Assembly: GCA_013287275.1 (NCBI GenBank)
Contig: JABDED010000011.1
Span: forward strand, 1 to 49,607
Reading direction: 5' to 3'
DNA length: 49,607 nucleotides
Source: Betaproteobacteria bacterium
Lineage (GTDB): Bacteria > Pseudomonadota > Gammaproteobacteria > Burkholderiales > Burkholderiaceae_D
The position numbers and the translations under genes are program-made. The notes beneath the pieces were generated by a model. The model was not told the origin of the DNA and did not search any database. It saw nothing but the letters and a program-made list of their open reading frames with translations. Shown here in pieces: positions 37,495-46,536 of this stretch; position 1 is the stretch's first letter, and the number at the start of each line of letters is the position of its first letter.

Positions 37495-38946
37495 ATGAAA
37501 ACTGCATCTAGAGCTGCTGCTTCTGGATTTATATGGTCCTCCTTATCTCAAACCGTAAAAATGATAAGCCAGGCTATCGGGCTCATTATTTTAGCGCGGT
37601 TGCTGCCCGCCTCTGATTTTGGCGTAGTGGCTATGGCAACTACAGTTACTGGTTTTATTTCGTTGTTTAGAGATTTCGGTACTGTAGCGACCGTGATTCA
37701 ACGGCCTGTTATTTCGCCGCATCTTCTTGATTCTGTGTTTTTTCTCAATATCGCAATCAGTCTTGGCTTAGCGTTAGGATTGATAGTGCTATCACCAGCG
37801 GCCGCCTGGCTTTTTTCGGAGCCCCGCTTGTCTGACGTACTTTGGCTATTTGCGCTCGCACTGCCCATTGGGGCGATGAGTCTAGTGCACCAAGCGCTTT
37901 TGGAGCGGTCTTCAGACTTTAGACCGTTGGCAATAATAGAATCTATTGCCGCGTTATTCAGTCTGTGTGCTGCTTTAGTGGCGGCTTCAGTGGGATGGGG
38001 GATCTATAGCCTTGTGACGCAAACTATCTTATCCGCTATCGTTACAACAGTAGGTTTGTGGTGGTGCTCTTCATGGAGCCCAGGGAGGGCGGCACGACTT
38101 TATGATATGCGTGAATTATTTGGTTTTAGCAGTAATTTGGTTGGGTTCAATGTATTCAATTATTTTGCTCGAAACGCGGACAATATACTGATAGGCAGGT
38201 TTTTGGGCGCAACGGATCTTGGGGTTTATACGATGGCTTACCGCTTGATGCTTTGGCCCGTACAGAATATTTCAGGGGTTGTTGCGCGAGCTTTATTTCC
38301 TGTGTTTAGCCGCATGCAAACTGATCCAGAACGGGTTGGAAGCGTTTATCTAAAAATTACTGCTGCGATTATACTTATTACTGCTCCTCTAATGCTTGGT
38401 TTATTCGTATTACGAGAGCCCTTTGTTGAAACTGTATTAGGTGCTAAATGGATTCCGGTAGCTAACTTGTTGGAGTATCTTGCCCCAGTCGGCTTACTTC
38501 AGTCACTAAGTACAACGATAGGAATTCTATATTTATCCAAAGGTAGAGCTGACCTCCTGTTTCGCTGGGGTGTCTTTGGCTGCACGACAATAGTCCTATC
38601 ATTCTTTCTAGGTGTTAAGTGGGGGTTAGAAGGAGTAGTTATTTCTTATGCGGTTGCTACAACCGTTCTATTTATTCCGTCTTTAGTGATTCCTTTGAGG
38701 CTTGTTGAATTGACGATCGGCAGTTTGTTAGTTAATTTACTTCCTTCTGTATTTGCGGCAGTTTTAATGGCGGTAGTCGTTGCGTTCGTAAATCAAAATT
38801 GGCTGGGATTGATTGCATTCCCGTTTTTTCGTTTAGGCATGTTGATTGGAGTTGGGGTATTAAGTTACGGGATTTTTTCATATCTTTTCCAGAGGAACCT
38901 TCTAAAGGGGATTGTTCGTATGCTTTGGCACCCTAATGACATGTGA
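37495..38946 (+). CDS. oligosaccharide-unit flippase (Wzx/WzxC-like, MOP superfamily)
   Basis: A 483-residue membrane protein with 12 or more hydrophobic segments, of the polysaccharide-synthesis branch of the MOP exporters. The start AASGFIWSSLSQTVKMISQ and ILARLLPASDFGVVAMATT, then FGFSSNLVGFNVFNYFARNADNI-type text (shown in part: FNYFARNADNILIGRF) and LGVYTMAYRLML, match WzxC-type flippases of colanic-acid-like systems, which move lipid-linked repeat units across the inner membrane. ATG 37495 is chosen since GAGGT lies 11 bases before it; another in-frame ATG lies 24 bases upstream. Strongly AT-rich. Confidence 0.88.
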   Translation: MKTASRAAASGFIWSSLSQTVKMISQAIGLIILARLLPASDFGVVAMATTVTGFISLFRDFGTVATVIQRPVISPHLLDSVFFLNIAISLGLALGLIVLSPAAAWLFSEPRLSDVLWLFALALPIGAMSLVHQALLERSSDFRPLAIIESIAALFSLCAALVAASVGWGIYSLVTQTILSAIVTTVGLWWCSSWSPGRAARLYDMRELFGFSSNLVGFNVFNYFARNADNILIGRFLGATDLGVYTMAYRLMLWPVQNISGVVARALFPVFSRMQTDPERVGSVYLKITAAIILITAPLMLGLFVLREPFVETVLGAKWIPVANLLEYLAPVGLLQSLSTTIGILYLSKGRADLLFRWGVFGCTTIVLSFFLGVKWGLEGVVISYAVATTVLFIPSLVIPLRLVELTIGSLLVNLLPSVFAAVLMAVVVAFVNQNWLGLIAFPFFRLGMLIGVGVLSYGIFSYLFQRNLLKGIVRMLWHPNDM

Positions 38947-39021
38947 AGAATTTGCCAGTGGCTGTTAACATTCGTTGAATTGTGTTTACATACAGCATTT
39001 GAAAAAAACAGGATACCGCAG

Positions 39022-39318
39022 ATGCAAAGCTGTCGAAAAATGTTACGTGATTATCAATGGAAAAAATTAGAACCACTGCTACCGGGGAAGGCCGGCGATC
39101 CCGGACGGACAGGGCAAGATAATCGTCAATGAATCGAGGCTGTGTTATGGATAGTGCGCACCAGTTCGCCGTGGCGAGATTTGCTGTCGGAGTTAGGCAA
39201 TTAGCATACGACCTATACACGGTTTAAGTATTGGGGTGAAGCGGGGACTGTGGCAAAAAATAGTGGAAGCGGTCGATGGGGGCGCGACATGGAAGCGTTG
39301 ACCTCATGGGTATCTTAA
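39022..39318 (+). pseudogene. decayed IS5-family transposase, N-terminal part
   Basis: Translation from 39022 gives [18 protein letters not shown], a stop, then EAVLWIVRTSSPWRDLLSELGN, a stop, and after a frame change GLWQKIVEAVDGG. This is the N-terminus of IS5/IS427-type transposases (usual form QWxxIxPLLPGKxGDPGRTGxDNR, EAVLWIxRTGxPWRDLPxxFGxWxTVYRRF, GVWExIFEAL). Two in-frame stops and one frameshift destroy it, and the catalytic DDE region is absent. It lies between the flippase gene and the next glycosyltransferase gene. No clear terminal inverted repeats could be fixed. Confidence 0.85.
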
Positions 39319-39360
39319 AAAGCCGATTCAACTACGTCGTTTAAAATTTATCGCCCGAAT

Positions 39361-40527
39361 ATGAAAAGACTGAATGTTTTGCATAGTTGCCCAGTGTGGC
39401 TTCCGAAAACGCAGACCTGGTTGTATAACCAGATCGTCGCCTTGCCTGAAACAGTGCAAAACAGCGTGGCATGCATAGGCAGTCAACATCCCTCAGGATT
39501 TCCAGTATCTGATTTGCATAGTTTCTGCAGCAATTCCGCCTGGCGCTATAAGCTGGAAGCGCTGTTCAGAAAATTGAATATCCCGCTGTATCCGCGCTGG
39601 CTGGCTTGTTTGGCGAGGTACCGAAAGATCGACCTGTTGCATTCACACTTTGGCAATATGGGTTGGTTCGATCGTGGAGTGGCGAAGCGCCTGCGCATAC
39701 CGCATGTAGTTACGTTTTATGGATTGGATGTTGATCATCTGCCGCAGCAAGATGCTCGATGGCTGGCACGCTATGCTCAACTATTTGACAGCGTCGACGC
39801 CGTATTGTGTGAAGGGAGTCACATGGCGAAGCGGATAATGAATCGAGGCTGCCCTGCCGGCAAGGTGCGAGTTCATCATCTCGGCGTAGACCTGAAAGCT
39901 ATCCCATTCCAGCCGCGCGTATTGCGCCCGGGTGAACCGTTGAAAGTGTTGATTGCCGGTGCATTTCGGGAAAAAAAAGGTATTCCTTATGCCTTGGAAG
40001 CATTGGGTGAGTTACTGAAAACGGTGGATTTGGAGATTACGATAATTGGCGATGCCGATGCCGACCCGCGTAGCAAGGAAGAAAAGCAAAAGATATTAAA
40101 AGTGATCGACAAGTATGAACTGGGTAGCAGGCTGCGACTGCTTGGTTACCGCACGCATGCAGAATTGTTGGAAGAGGCGTATAGGCATCACGTCTTCCTA
40201 TCGCCCAGCGTCCACGCGACTGACGGCGATACGGAGGGTGGTGCACCCGTATCCATCATCGAGATGGCCGCCAGCGGTATGCCGGTCGTTAGCACTTTTC
40301 ATTGCGATATTCCCGAAGTGCTTGAGCACGGAGTGTCTGGGCTGCTCGCCCCGGAACGCGATACTGGCGCCTTGTCGGAGCATTTGTCGTGGCTGGTCAA
40401 GCATCCAGGGCAATGGTTAGAATTGTCCAAGGCGGCGCGCGCGCATATTGAAGCCGAATATGATATGGCGGCTCAAGCAGAGAAATTGGCAAATATCTAT
40501 GGTGAACTGCGAGCCAGGCATGGCTAA
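39361..40527 (+). CDS. GT4-type glycosyltransferase (WcaL/AmsK-like)
   Basis: A 388-residue retaining glycosyltransferase of the GT-B fold. The N-terminal half begins VLHSCPVWLPKTQTWLYNQIVALP and carries LLHSHFGNMGWFDRGVAKRL and HVVTFYGLDVDHLP, the typical text of colanic-acid WcaL and amylovoran AmsK enzymes. The C-terminal nucleotide-sugar site follows: LIAGAFREKKGIPYALEAL, then EGGAPVSIIEMAASGMPVV with the acidic pair, and CDIPEVLEHGVSGLLAPERD. Cytoplasmic face of the inner membrane. Its stop overlaps the next gene by 8 bases. Base composition returns to that of the core genome here. Confidence 0.9.
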   Translation: MKRLNVLHSCPVWLPKTQTWLYNQIVALPETVQNSVACIGSQHPSGFPVSDLHSFCSNSAWRYKLEALFRKLNIPLYPRWLACLARYRKIDLLHSHFGNMGWFDRGVAKRLRIPHVVTFYGLDVDHLPQQDARWLARYAQLFDSVDAVLCEGSHMAKRIMNRGCPAGKVRVHHLGVDLKAIPFQPRVLRPGEPLKVLIAGAFREKKGIPYALEALGELLKTVDLEITIIGDADADPRSKEEKQKILKVIDKYELGSRLRLLGYRTHAELLEEAYRHHVFLSPSVHATDGDTEGGAPVSIIEMAASGMPVVSTFHCDIPEVLEHGVSGLLAPERDTGALSEHLSWLVKHPGQWLELSKAARAHIEAEYDMAAQAEKLANIYGELRARHG

Positions 40528-41812
40528 GTTCAAACAGATCGTCGTAATAGCCCCTTACTGGTGTGATCCTCAACATTTAGGGCACTATCGGGTAGAGCGC
40601 TTTATACGATGGCTTTCGGAAAGCGGTGTTTCTCTCGTAGTCGTGGCTGCAGCTGATAACGAATCCTGCGAAGAAATGGCATGGGGTAAATTGATTACCT
40701 TGCGAGATCCTTTAAAGATATATGGCGACCGTAGAAATCAACACGCGCCTCAACATTCTGCATCAATGCCTGTTCCGAAGAAAGCGGCCGTCAAGCGCCC
40801 TGGGTGGTTGAGATGGCTCGCGTATGCCTTGCTGAGCCCTGATCCCGGTATCCTTTGGGCACGGCGCGCCGCGAAGCATCCCGTGGTACTTGAGCATGCC
40901 GGCAAAGCAGATGCGGTATTGTCGTCCAGCTTTCCGGAGTCCGTGCATGTAGCTGCATCGCGCCTGGCTGCTCAATTTAAACTGCCCTTACTCGTGGATA
41001 TGCGTGACGGCTGGCTGGATGAGCCGATGAAACCTATTCTTACCACTTCAGCTATCCGGCGGTGGCAGGAAAGTTTGCTGGAGCAGCGAATATTGCGGCA
41101 AGCCAGCCTTATTACTGTGACGTCTGACCAATGGCGGCAGATGCTGACAAAGCGCTTGCCACATACAGATGCAAAGACGGTTGCTATTACGAATGCCTAT
41201 CCACAGAAATGCGGACTCATGCCAGCGGAGCAGAGACCGCTGCACCGACGACTCAATTTATTGTATGCGGGGCGAATTTTCACTTCACGCGCAGAGCGGC
41301 GTCTTGAGCACCTGCTGCAGCCGCTTTTGATTGGCCTGAAGGCGTCTGGGGCGGAAGGTAGCCTGAATTTTGTCGGAGACTTGGCCCAGACCGAACTGGA
41401 TGGGCTGCAGGCCTGGCGATCGAGTTTTTTGCAGGCTGGCTGGGATATACAGATACGCTCGTCGGTACCCCGCCAGGAAGCGTTAGAACGAATGCGCGAA
41501 GCCGACGGGCTGATCTTGCTGTCCTCTTCGCATGCTTCTATTCCTGCCAAATTATTTGACTATCTGTGTGTCCAGCGTCCTATACTTGCGATAGCGCCAA
41601 TTGGCAGCGCGGTGGCAGAATTAGATAGGCAATTGCCGCAATTGTTTGTCACGGGATATCAAGCAATGGATGCATCGCCTGAAATAATTTCCCATTTCAT
41701 TGATGCGTGCCGTTGCGGCGAGGTATACGAATTGCCAAGCCAGTTTGGTGATGAGCACACACGACGTTTATTTTTGGAGGCAATGGACTCCGTCACTAAG
41801 ACTACAATATGA
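40520..41812 (+). CDS. GT4-like glycosyltransferase
   Basis: A 430-residue GT-B glycosyltransferase. IAPYWCDPQHLGHYRVERFIRWL at the start, LLSPDPGILWARRAAKH, LPLLVDMRDGWLDEP and SLITVTSDQWRQML are typical for the acceptor half; LLYAGRIFTSRAERRLEHLL begins the donor half, and LLSSSHASIPAKLFDYLCVQRPILAIAP is the donor-site motif. ATG at 40520 lies inside the end of the previous gene, so translation is coupled; an in-frame start at 40448 lies deeper in that gene. Specific sugar unknown. Confidence 0.85.
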   Translation: MAKFKQIVVIAPYWCDPQHLGHYRVERFIRWLSESGVSLVVVAAADNESCEEMAWGKLITLRDPLKIYGDRRNQHAPQHSASMPVPKKAAVKRPGWLRWLAYALLSPDPGILWARRAAKHPVVLEHAGKADAVLSSSFPESVHVAASRLAAQFKLPLLVDMRDGWLDEPMKPILTTSAIRRWQESLLEQRILRQASLITVTSDQWRQMLTKRLPHTDAKTVAITNAYPQKCGLMPAEQRPLHRRLNLLYAGRIFTSRAERRLEHLLQPLLIGLKASGAEGSLNFVGDLAQTELDGLQAWRSSFLQAGWDIQIRSSVPRQEALERMREADGLILLSSSHASIPAKLFDYLCVQRPILAIAPIGSAVAELDRQLPQLFVTGYQAMDASPEIISHFIDACRCGEVYELPSQFGDEHTRRLFLEAMDSVTKTTI

Positions 41813-42522
41813 AAAGACTACTGCGCCCTTTGCTATATGCGTTTAGAAAACATTGGTATGCCGGCACCAAACATGAGTGTCCAATTTGCCGCAGTAGTTT
41901 CGATATATTGAAGCCCATGGGTAGCAGGGCCAGCGCGCGTTGCCCTGTTTGCGACTCACTGGAAAGGCACCGACTGATATGGTTGTTTTGCCACAGGAAG
42001 ACCGATTTGTTTGACGGCCGCAATAAACAATTTTTGCATGTGGCGCCCGAGCCCTTTCTGAAGCCGGCAATACGGCGTCTTCCCGGGTTAGCTTATGTCG
42101 GCGCAGATTTGGAAGGCAGGCACGCCAACGTGAAATTGGATGTAACGGATATCAATTTTGATGACAATCATTTCGACGTCATTTTTTGCAGCCATGTATT
42201 GGAACATGTGCCTGACGACAGGACTGCAATGCGCGAACTATTGCGAGTGCTAAAACCGGGTGGTTGGGCGATATTGCAAGTGCCCATCCTGGGTGAACAT
42301 ACCCAGGAAGACCCGAGTATCGTCGATCCACAAGAACGAGCTCGCCGATATGGACAGGACGATCATGTGCGTCAATATGGTAAAGATTATGTTGAGCGTT
42401 TGAGGGCAGCCGGATTCGTTGTTGATGTCTCCGAATATGTTAAAGAATTCAGTGATCACGAGCGCTTTTGCTACGGCCTGCCCGCGGAGGAAGATATTTA
42501 TTTTTGCAGGAAAACTGGATAG
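41809..42522 (+). CDS. SAM-dependent methyltransferase with N-terminal zinc-ribbon
   Basis: A 237-residue protein. Residues about 22-50 hold two CxxC pairs, CPIC and CPVC, with RHRLIWLF after them: a small zinc-ribbon. The methyltransferase core follows: FLHVAPEPFLKPAIRR, LAYVGADLEGRHANVKLDVTDINF, DVIFCSHVLEHVPDDRTAMRELLRVLKPGG and LQVPILG, a type 11 SAM fold. Motif I is weak, as usual for this subgroup. The start overlaps the previous stop by ATGA. Last gene of the plus arm; 32 bases separate it from the convergent arm. Confidence 0.87.
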   Translation: MKRLLRPLLYAFRKHWYAGTKHECPICRSSFDILKPMGSRASARCPVCDSLERHRLIWLFCHRKTDLFDGRNKQFLHVAPEPFLKPAIRRLPGLAYVGADLEGRHANVKLDVTDINFDDNHFDVIFCSHVLEHVPDDRTAMRELLRVLKPGGWAILQVPILGEHTQEDPSIVDPQERARRYGQDDHVRQYGKDYVERLRAAGFVVDVSEYVKEFSDHERFCYGLPAEEDIYFCRKTG

Positions 42523-42554
42523 GTGGGCACCGCTACATGCAGGGTCGTTGCTGC

Positions 42555-43574
42555 TTACTTGATTTCGGGCATACCGTGCTGCAATAGCAATCTCAACTTA
42601 TGCGGAATCCAGTCCACTGGCTTGAAATAGGCAAACCTGCCGCATTGTCGTTTGGCCTGGATGCGTCTGCGTTGTTGTACCAGGTGCTCCCTGTGGTCCC
42701 ACAGTGCGCGCATGCAACCCAGATAGATTTTACTAAACAGTCGCCAGTCTCTTTTTACTATCGTCAGTATCAAGCCTTCCGCCAATAATAAGGCAAGATG
42801 CAGCGGCAATAATAGTTGCAAAAATGGGGCAGGATACGTCAGGTACATGACGAAGGTTTTGTTTCGCTCGCTGAGGATGCGTCGGGAAGCTTTCGTACTT
42901 AATTTTTCCTGTATCACCTTTCCGCCACCCAGGCTATAACCGACCCAGTGTTTGAAGCCAGAATGGGACAGAGCAGAGACAGGATGGCCGCCAAGCCTGG
43001 CCAAGCAGCATAAGTACATATCTTCCGCCAGTGATCCGAACCACGTGGGAAAGCCACCCAAGTCTTTCCAGAGTGAACGCGGCAGCCAAAGGCAAGCGCC
43101 TATGATCATGCCAACCTCGTTTCGCGTAGCGTCTTGGTTGGGTATCGGATTAAGGAAAGGATCCAGCTTGCTGCCTATATCAATCAAGTCGCCAGTGGCC
43201 GCATCATATTGCGGCAAGCCGAGCACCGCTTGCGACGTCTCTTGTGCTGCGGCATGCAGACTGGATAGCGCATCTGGAAAAAGTTCTGCATCGTTATTCA
43301 ATAGCAAAATATACTGTCCAAGTGCAATATCCACCATACGGTTATTGGAGATGCAGAAACCAACATTGGATTCACTGGTGATTAAAATAACATCAGGGTA
43401 ATTTGTGCGTATGTAGTCGACTGAGCCATCGGTCGATGCATCATCATGGACGATGATTTCGACGGGGAAGCCGCAATCCTGCAACAGTACCGACTGTATA
43501 CAGGCATCAATTACGGCAAGGCCATTGTAGTTGGCGATGCAAACAGAACAGACCGCTTCCGGGCTAGGCGTCAT
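42555..43574 (-). CDS. GT2 family glycosyltransferase
   Basis: A 339-residue inverting glycosyltransferase with the GT-A fold: CSVCIANYNGLAVIDACIQSVL at the start, VEIIVHDDASTDGSVDYIR with the first Asp pair, LLLNNDAELFPDAL as the DxD-like metal site, and GGFPTWFGSLAEDMYLCCLA with the ED acid. The C-terminal hydrophobic stretch FLQLLLPLHLALLLAEGLIL suggests membrane attachment. The ATG at 43574 overlaps the epimerase stop (ATGA); in-frame starts also lie at 43592 and 43634. Rhamnosyl-transferase-like by general form; substrate unknown. Confidence 0.85.
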   Translation of the reverse strand: MTPSPEAVCSVCIANYNGLAVIDACIQSVLLQDCGFPVEIIVHDDASTDGSVDYIRTNYPDVILITSESNVGFCISNNRMVDIALGQYILLLNNDAELFPDALSSLHAAAQETSQAVLGLPQYDAATGDLIDIGSKLDPFLNPIPNQDATRNEVGMIIGACLWLPRSLWKDLGGFPTWFGSLAEDMYLCCLARLGGHPVSALSHSGFKHWVGYSLGGGKVIQEKLSTKASRRILSERNKTFVMYLTYPAPFLQLLLPLHLALLLAEGLILTIVKRDWRLFSKIYLGCMRALWDHREHLVQQRRRIQAKRQCGRFAYFKPVDWIPHKLRLLLQHGMPEIK

Positions 43575-44488
43575 TGTTTGAGCCAGTTCCATGTCAATTC
43601 CAGGCCTTGTTCGAGTTGAATCTGCGGTTTCCAACTTAACAGTTGTTCCAATCTTCCGGTGTCCAATACAATGGCTTTGACATCCAGTTGGCGCGCAGGC
43701 ATGTAGTTGACTTTGAGCTCAACCCTGCAGACGGACTCGATCGCCCGCAGCACTTGATTGATAGTGTGGCCACGACCGTAACCAAGATTGTAGCTACCCG
43801 ATTGCGTTTGGCCTTGTGTCAGTTTGACGCAAACCTCCACCAGATCATCGACGTAGATAAAATCCCGGGTATTTTCCCCGTCTCCCCAAATTTCGAGCGT
43901 GCTGCCGCGTTTTACATGCTCCAGCATAGTGCGGATGATGCCAAAGCCAGGGCGGTAAGGCTGACCGATGCCATAGACATTGGAAGGGCGTAGTATGGTG
44001 ACGCCGCCGTTACCGCCCTGGCTCTGATAGGCTTGAAGGAACGCTTCTATTGCTACCTTGCCTGCGCCATAATAGGATTGAGGTGAAAAAGGCTGGCTTT
44101 CCGAAACCGGGGTGCTGGCCGGCGTCCCGTAAAAAGTGCCGCCGGATGAAAAGAAAATCAGATGGCGAACTTCAAATTCGCGCAGTAATTCCAGGAAGCG
44201 CAAGGTCGGTAAAATATTTTGCATGGCCTCCATCGAAGGCTGCTGCGCCGACGTGCCTGGCGTCGTCGTAGATGCTGCATGGATGACGGTGCCGCATAGC
44301 GGCAGTATCTTGCGCAGTAGACTGGCATCGTCGATACTACCCCTATGCATACTGACGTTTTTCTCGGCAGACTGATCCGCATGGCGGGCCAGTACATGTA
44401 CAGGGCGACCGCTCCGGGACAGGCGCTGGCGGAGCGCTGTGCCAAGAAAACCGGTGCCGCCTATGATCAGGATGCCATCTGGCCTCAT
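43571..44488 (-). CDS. NAD-dependent sugar epimerase/dehydratase (SDR family)
   Basis: A 305-residue extended short-chain dehydrogenase. Nucleotide site IIGGTGFLGTALRQRL at residues about 7-21, catalytic SFFSSGGTFYG-type text (here IFFSSGGTFYGTPAS) and the YxxxK pair in SYYGAGKVAIEAFL. The substrate region GYGRGHTINQVLRAIES and the final WKPQIQLEQGLELTWNWL are typical of UDP-glucose 4-epimerase-like enzymes of polysaccharide loci. It makes a nucleotide sugar for the neighbouring glycosyltransferases. Twelve bases after the preceding GT4 gene. Confidence 0.88.
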   Translation of the reverse strand: MRPDGILIIGGTGFLGTALRQRLSRSGRPVHVLARHADQSAEKNVSMHRGSIDDASLLRKILPLCGTVIHAASTTTPGTSAQQPSMEAMQNILPTLRFLELLREFEVRHLIFFSSGGTFYGTPASTPVSESQPFSPQSYYGAGKVAIEAFLQAYQSQGGNGGVTILRPSNVYGIGQPYRPGFGIIRTMLEHVKRGSTLEIWGDGENTRDFIYVDDLVEVCVKLTQGQTQSGSYNLGYGRGHTINQVLRAIESVCRVELKVNYMPARQLDVKAIVLDTGRLEQLLSWKPQIQLEQGLELTWNWLKQ

Positions 44489-44500
44489 GTATTTATCCCG

Positions 44501-45646
44501 TTATGATTTGATCAGATCCATATACGCCAGTTTATATCGGTTTGCACAATCGTCCCATGTACCGACCTCTTTGGTGACCCATGCCTGCGCTGCTCTTCCG
44601 GTAGCGACATTGTTTTCAGGCACATCAAGATAGTTCAGCGCAGCATCCAGGCTTTCTCTGGATGTGGCAATCCAGCCCGTATCATGATGTGCAATTAAAT
44701 CCCTATGCGCAGGCAAGTCGGAGGCGATTACCGGCAAGCCGGCAGCCATCGCCTCCAGTAAGATTTGCGGCCGGCCTTCGTCGTGCCGACTCAGCGTGAT
44801 TAAGCCTGCAGCTTCTGGAAACCACTTCTGTTGCAGCTCAGTAGGATTGGTGGGGCCATGATAATGTACCCAAGAAGGCAGCTCGACAGTTTCTTGCATG
44901 GGACCGAATAAATGCAACTCGCGCCGGCCATCGAAGAAGCCTGTGCCCCAATTGAGCAAGTCTCCGATCTTATTTTTTGTCAGCCTGGTCACCGCCAGCC
45001 ATTTCTGCGGCTCTTGCCAGTTACCATGCCTGTTGAGGCTAAACCATTTTTTTTCAACGCCGAACGGAATGGTCCTTATTTCGGCTATATCACCAAAAAC
45101 GCTTTTTAATTTGGGCGCCATCCATGCGGCATTTGGCGCCAGCACGCATTTCCTCTGCCGTATGACCATGCGCAACATGCCTTGCATGCCCGGAGCCTGC
45201 AATAAGCTGAAGTCCGTTCCAAGAATTGTAATGACGGCCGGGGTCGCGCTTCCCCATAGTGGTAACGCATTTTGCAGCCAGTTGACATGCGCCACGTCGG
45301 CTACCGGTCTGGCCCTGTATGCCCGCCGCAGGCCGCGCAGCAAACCGAACACGTGGCCGAGGCCCCCGAGTTGCCTTGTCCTGAGTATTTGAGCGATACC
45401 TCCCTGGGAGGTCATTTGCGACAGCCGCCTGGATTCTGCGGCCGAAGCCGCATACCCTACTCCGGCGGGGAGTTCGCCGGGCGGCGACCAAACGGAGAGT
45501 TGCAGCTCTGACGAGGCTCCCAATGCTTGCACCATATCGGCTATAAAACGGCCCTGCCAGTCTTTATCGTTTTTGGGATAAGAGGTGCTGACCAGTAAGA
45601 CTTTCAGCGGCCTGCCAATGGAAGCGCTAGTGCTGTGGCTCGTCAT
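44501..45646 (-). CDS. GT4-type glycosyltransferase
   Basis: A 381-residue GT-B glycosyltransferase. VLLVSTSYPKNDKDWQGRFIADMVQAL at the start, VAHVNWLQNALPLWG and VITILGTDFSLLQAPGM fit the acceptor half; WLAVTRLTKNKIGDLLNWG begins the donor half, and GLITLSRHDEGRPQILLEAMAAGLPVIASDLPAH (acidic EGRPQILLE motif) is the nucleotide-sugar site. The ATG at 45646 lies 20 bases inside the end of the preceding gene. An in-frame GTG three codons earlier is also possible. Confidence 0.88.
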   Translation of the reverse strand: MTSHSTSASIGRPLKVLLVSTSYPKNDKDWQGRFIADMVQALGASSELQLSVWSPPGELPAGVGYAASAAESRRLSQMTSQGGIAQILRTRQLGGLGHVFGLLRGLRRAYRARPVADVAHVNWLQNALPLWGSATPAVITILGTDFSLLQAPGMQGMLRMVIRQRKCVLAPNAAWMAPKLKSVFGDIAEIRTIPFGVEKKWFSLNRHGNWQEPQKWLAVTRLTKNKIGDLLNWGTGFFDGRRELHLFGPMQETVELPSWVHYHGPTNPTELQQKWFPEAAGLITLSRHDEGRPQILLEAMAAGLPVIASDLPAHRDLIAHHDTGWIATSRESLDAALNYLDVPENNVATGRAAQAWVTKEVGTWDDCANRYKLAYMDLIKS

Positions 45647-46514
45647 GTGGGCCACTATTATCGCTATCTTTGTAATGCAGGGCGGAAACCTGTTCCGACA
45701 CGATACCTATGAGGAAAGTCAAAATCGCAGAAATGAATAATAGTGCGCTCATATTGGTAAAGCGATGGATAGACAGGAATGTATATAGATAATAACAGGC
45801 GCCTGTCAGGAAAAACGAAAAACTGATAGGTAGGAAAAGTTTTTGCGGAGAATACAGCGTACCGATCTTGATGATGATTAACAGGAACCGGAGGCCATCA
45901 CGCCACACATTCACATGGCTTTTTCCTATGCGCTTAGGGGCTTGAATCGGCACATAGGCGACACCAAATCCTGCCCGGAAAAAACTCATCGTTATGGTTG
46001 TCGGGTACGAGAATGCGTTTGGCAGCAGATACAGGAATTTGCGGAATTTATTTGCCCTCACCGCACGAAATCCCGACGTCAGATCGTGAATTTTCTGGCC
46101 CACCATCCAGCTCGACAGGCGGTTATAAAAGCCATTTGCGAAAGCTCGATGGGCTCCGGCCTGTGATTCGTAGTCTCTGGCGCCTACAGCCATGTCGTAA
46201 CCTGCTGAAAGCCTTTCCAGCAGGCGGGGGATGTCTTCCGGCTTGTGCTGGCCGTCCGCATCCATGAATACCAGAATTTTACCCAATGCATTACGGGCGC
46301 CGGTTTTGATTGCCGCGCCATTTCCCATGCTGTAAGGATGGGAAATGACGCGGACCTGGCAGTCTTTGCAAATTTGTACTGTGTCGTCGGCTGATCCGTC
46401 GTCGATGACGATAATTTCCGCATTGGAAATTACCTCCCTTATCCTCGGTAACAGGGTAAGCAAGGACGCTGCTTCATTTTTTGACGGCAGTACGATGGAT
46501 ATTTCAAACGGCAT
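45627..46514 (-). CDS. GT2 polyprenyl-phosphate glycosyltransferase (DPM1-like)
   Basis: A 295-residue GT-A enzyme with ISIVLPSKNEAASLLTLLPRI, EIIVIDDGSADDTVQI, FMDADGQHKPEDIPRLLERL (DxD site) and MAVGARDYES. These are the motifs of dolichyl/undecaprenyl-phosphate sugar synthases. Two membrane segments near the C-terminus (about 225-250 and 258-280) anchor it. Such enzymes load a sugar on undecaprenyl phosphate for use by a GT-C transferase outside the membrane, and a GT-C-type gene lies directly upstream, 22 bases away. Confidence 0.88.
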   Translation of the reverse strand: MPFEISIVLPSKNEAASLLTLLPRIREVISNAEIIVIDDGSADDTVQICKDCQVRVISHPYSMGNGAAIKTGARNALGKILVFMDADGQHKPEDIPRLLERLSAGYDMAVGARDYESQAGAHRAFANGFYNRLSSWMVGQKIHDLTSGFRAVRANKFRKFLYLLPNAFSYPTTITMSFFRAGFGVAYVPIQAPKRIGKSHVNVWRDGLRFLLIIIKIGTLYSPQKLFLPISFSFFLTGACYYLYTFLSIHRFTNMSALLFISAILTFLIGIVSEQVSALHYKDSDNSGPHDEPQH

Positions 46515-46536
46515 TCTTTTCTTCCAGAAGACGGCT

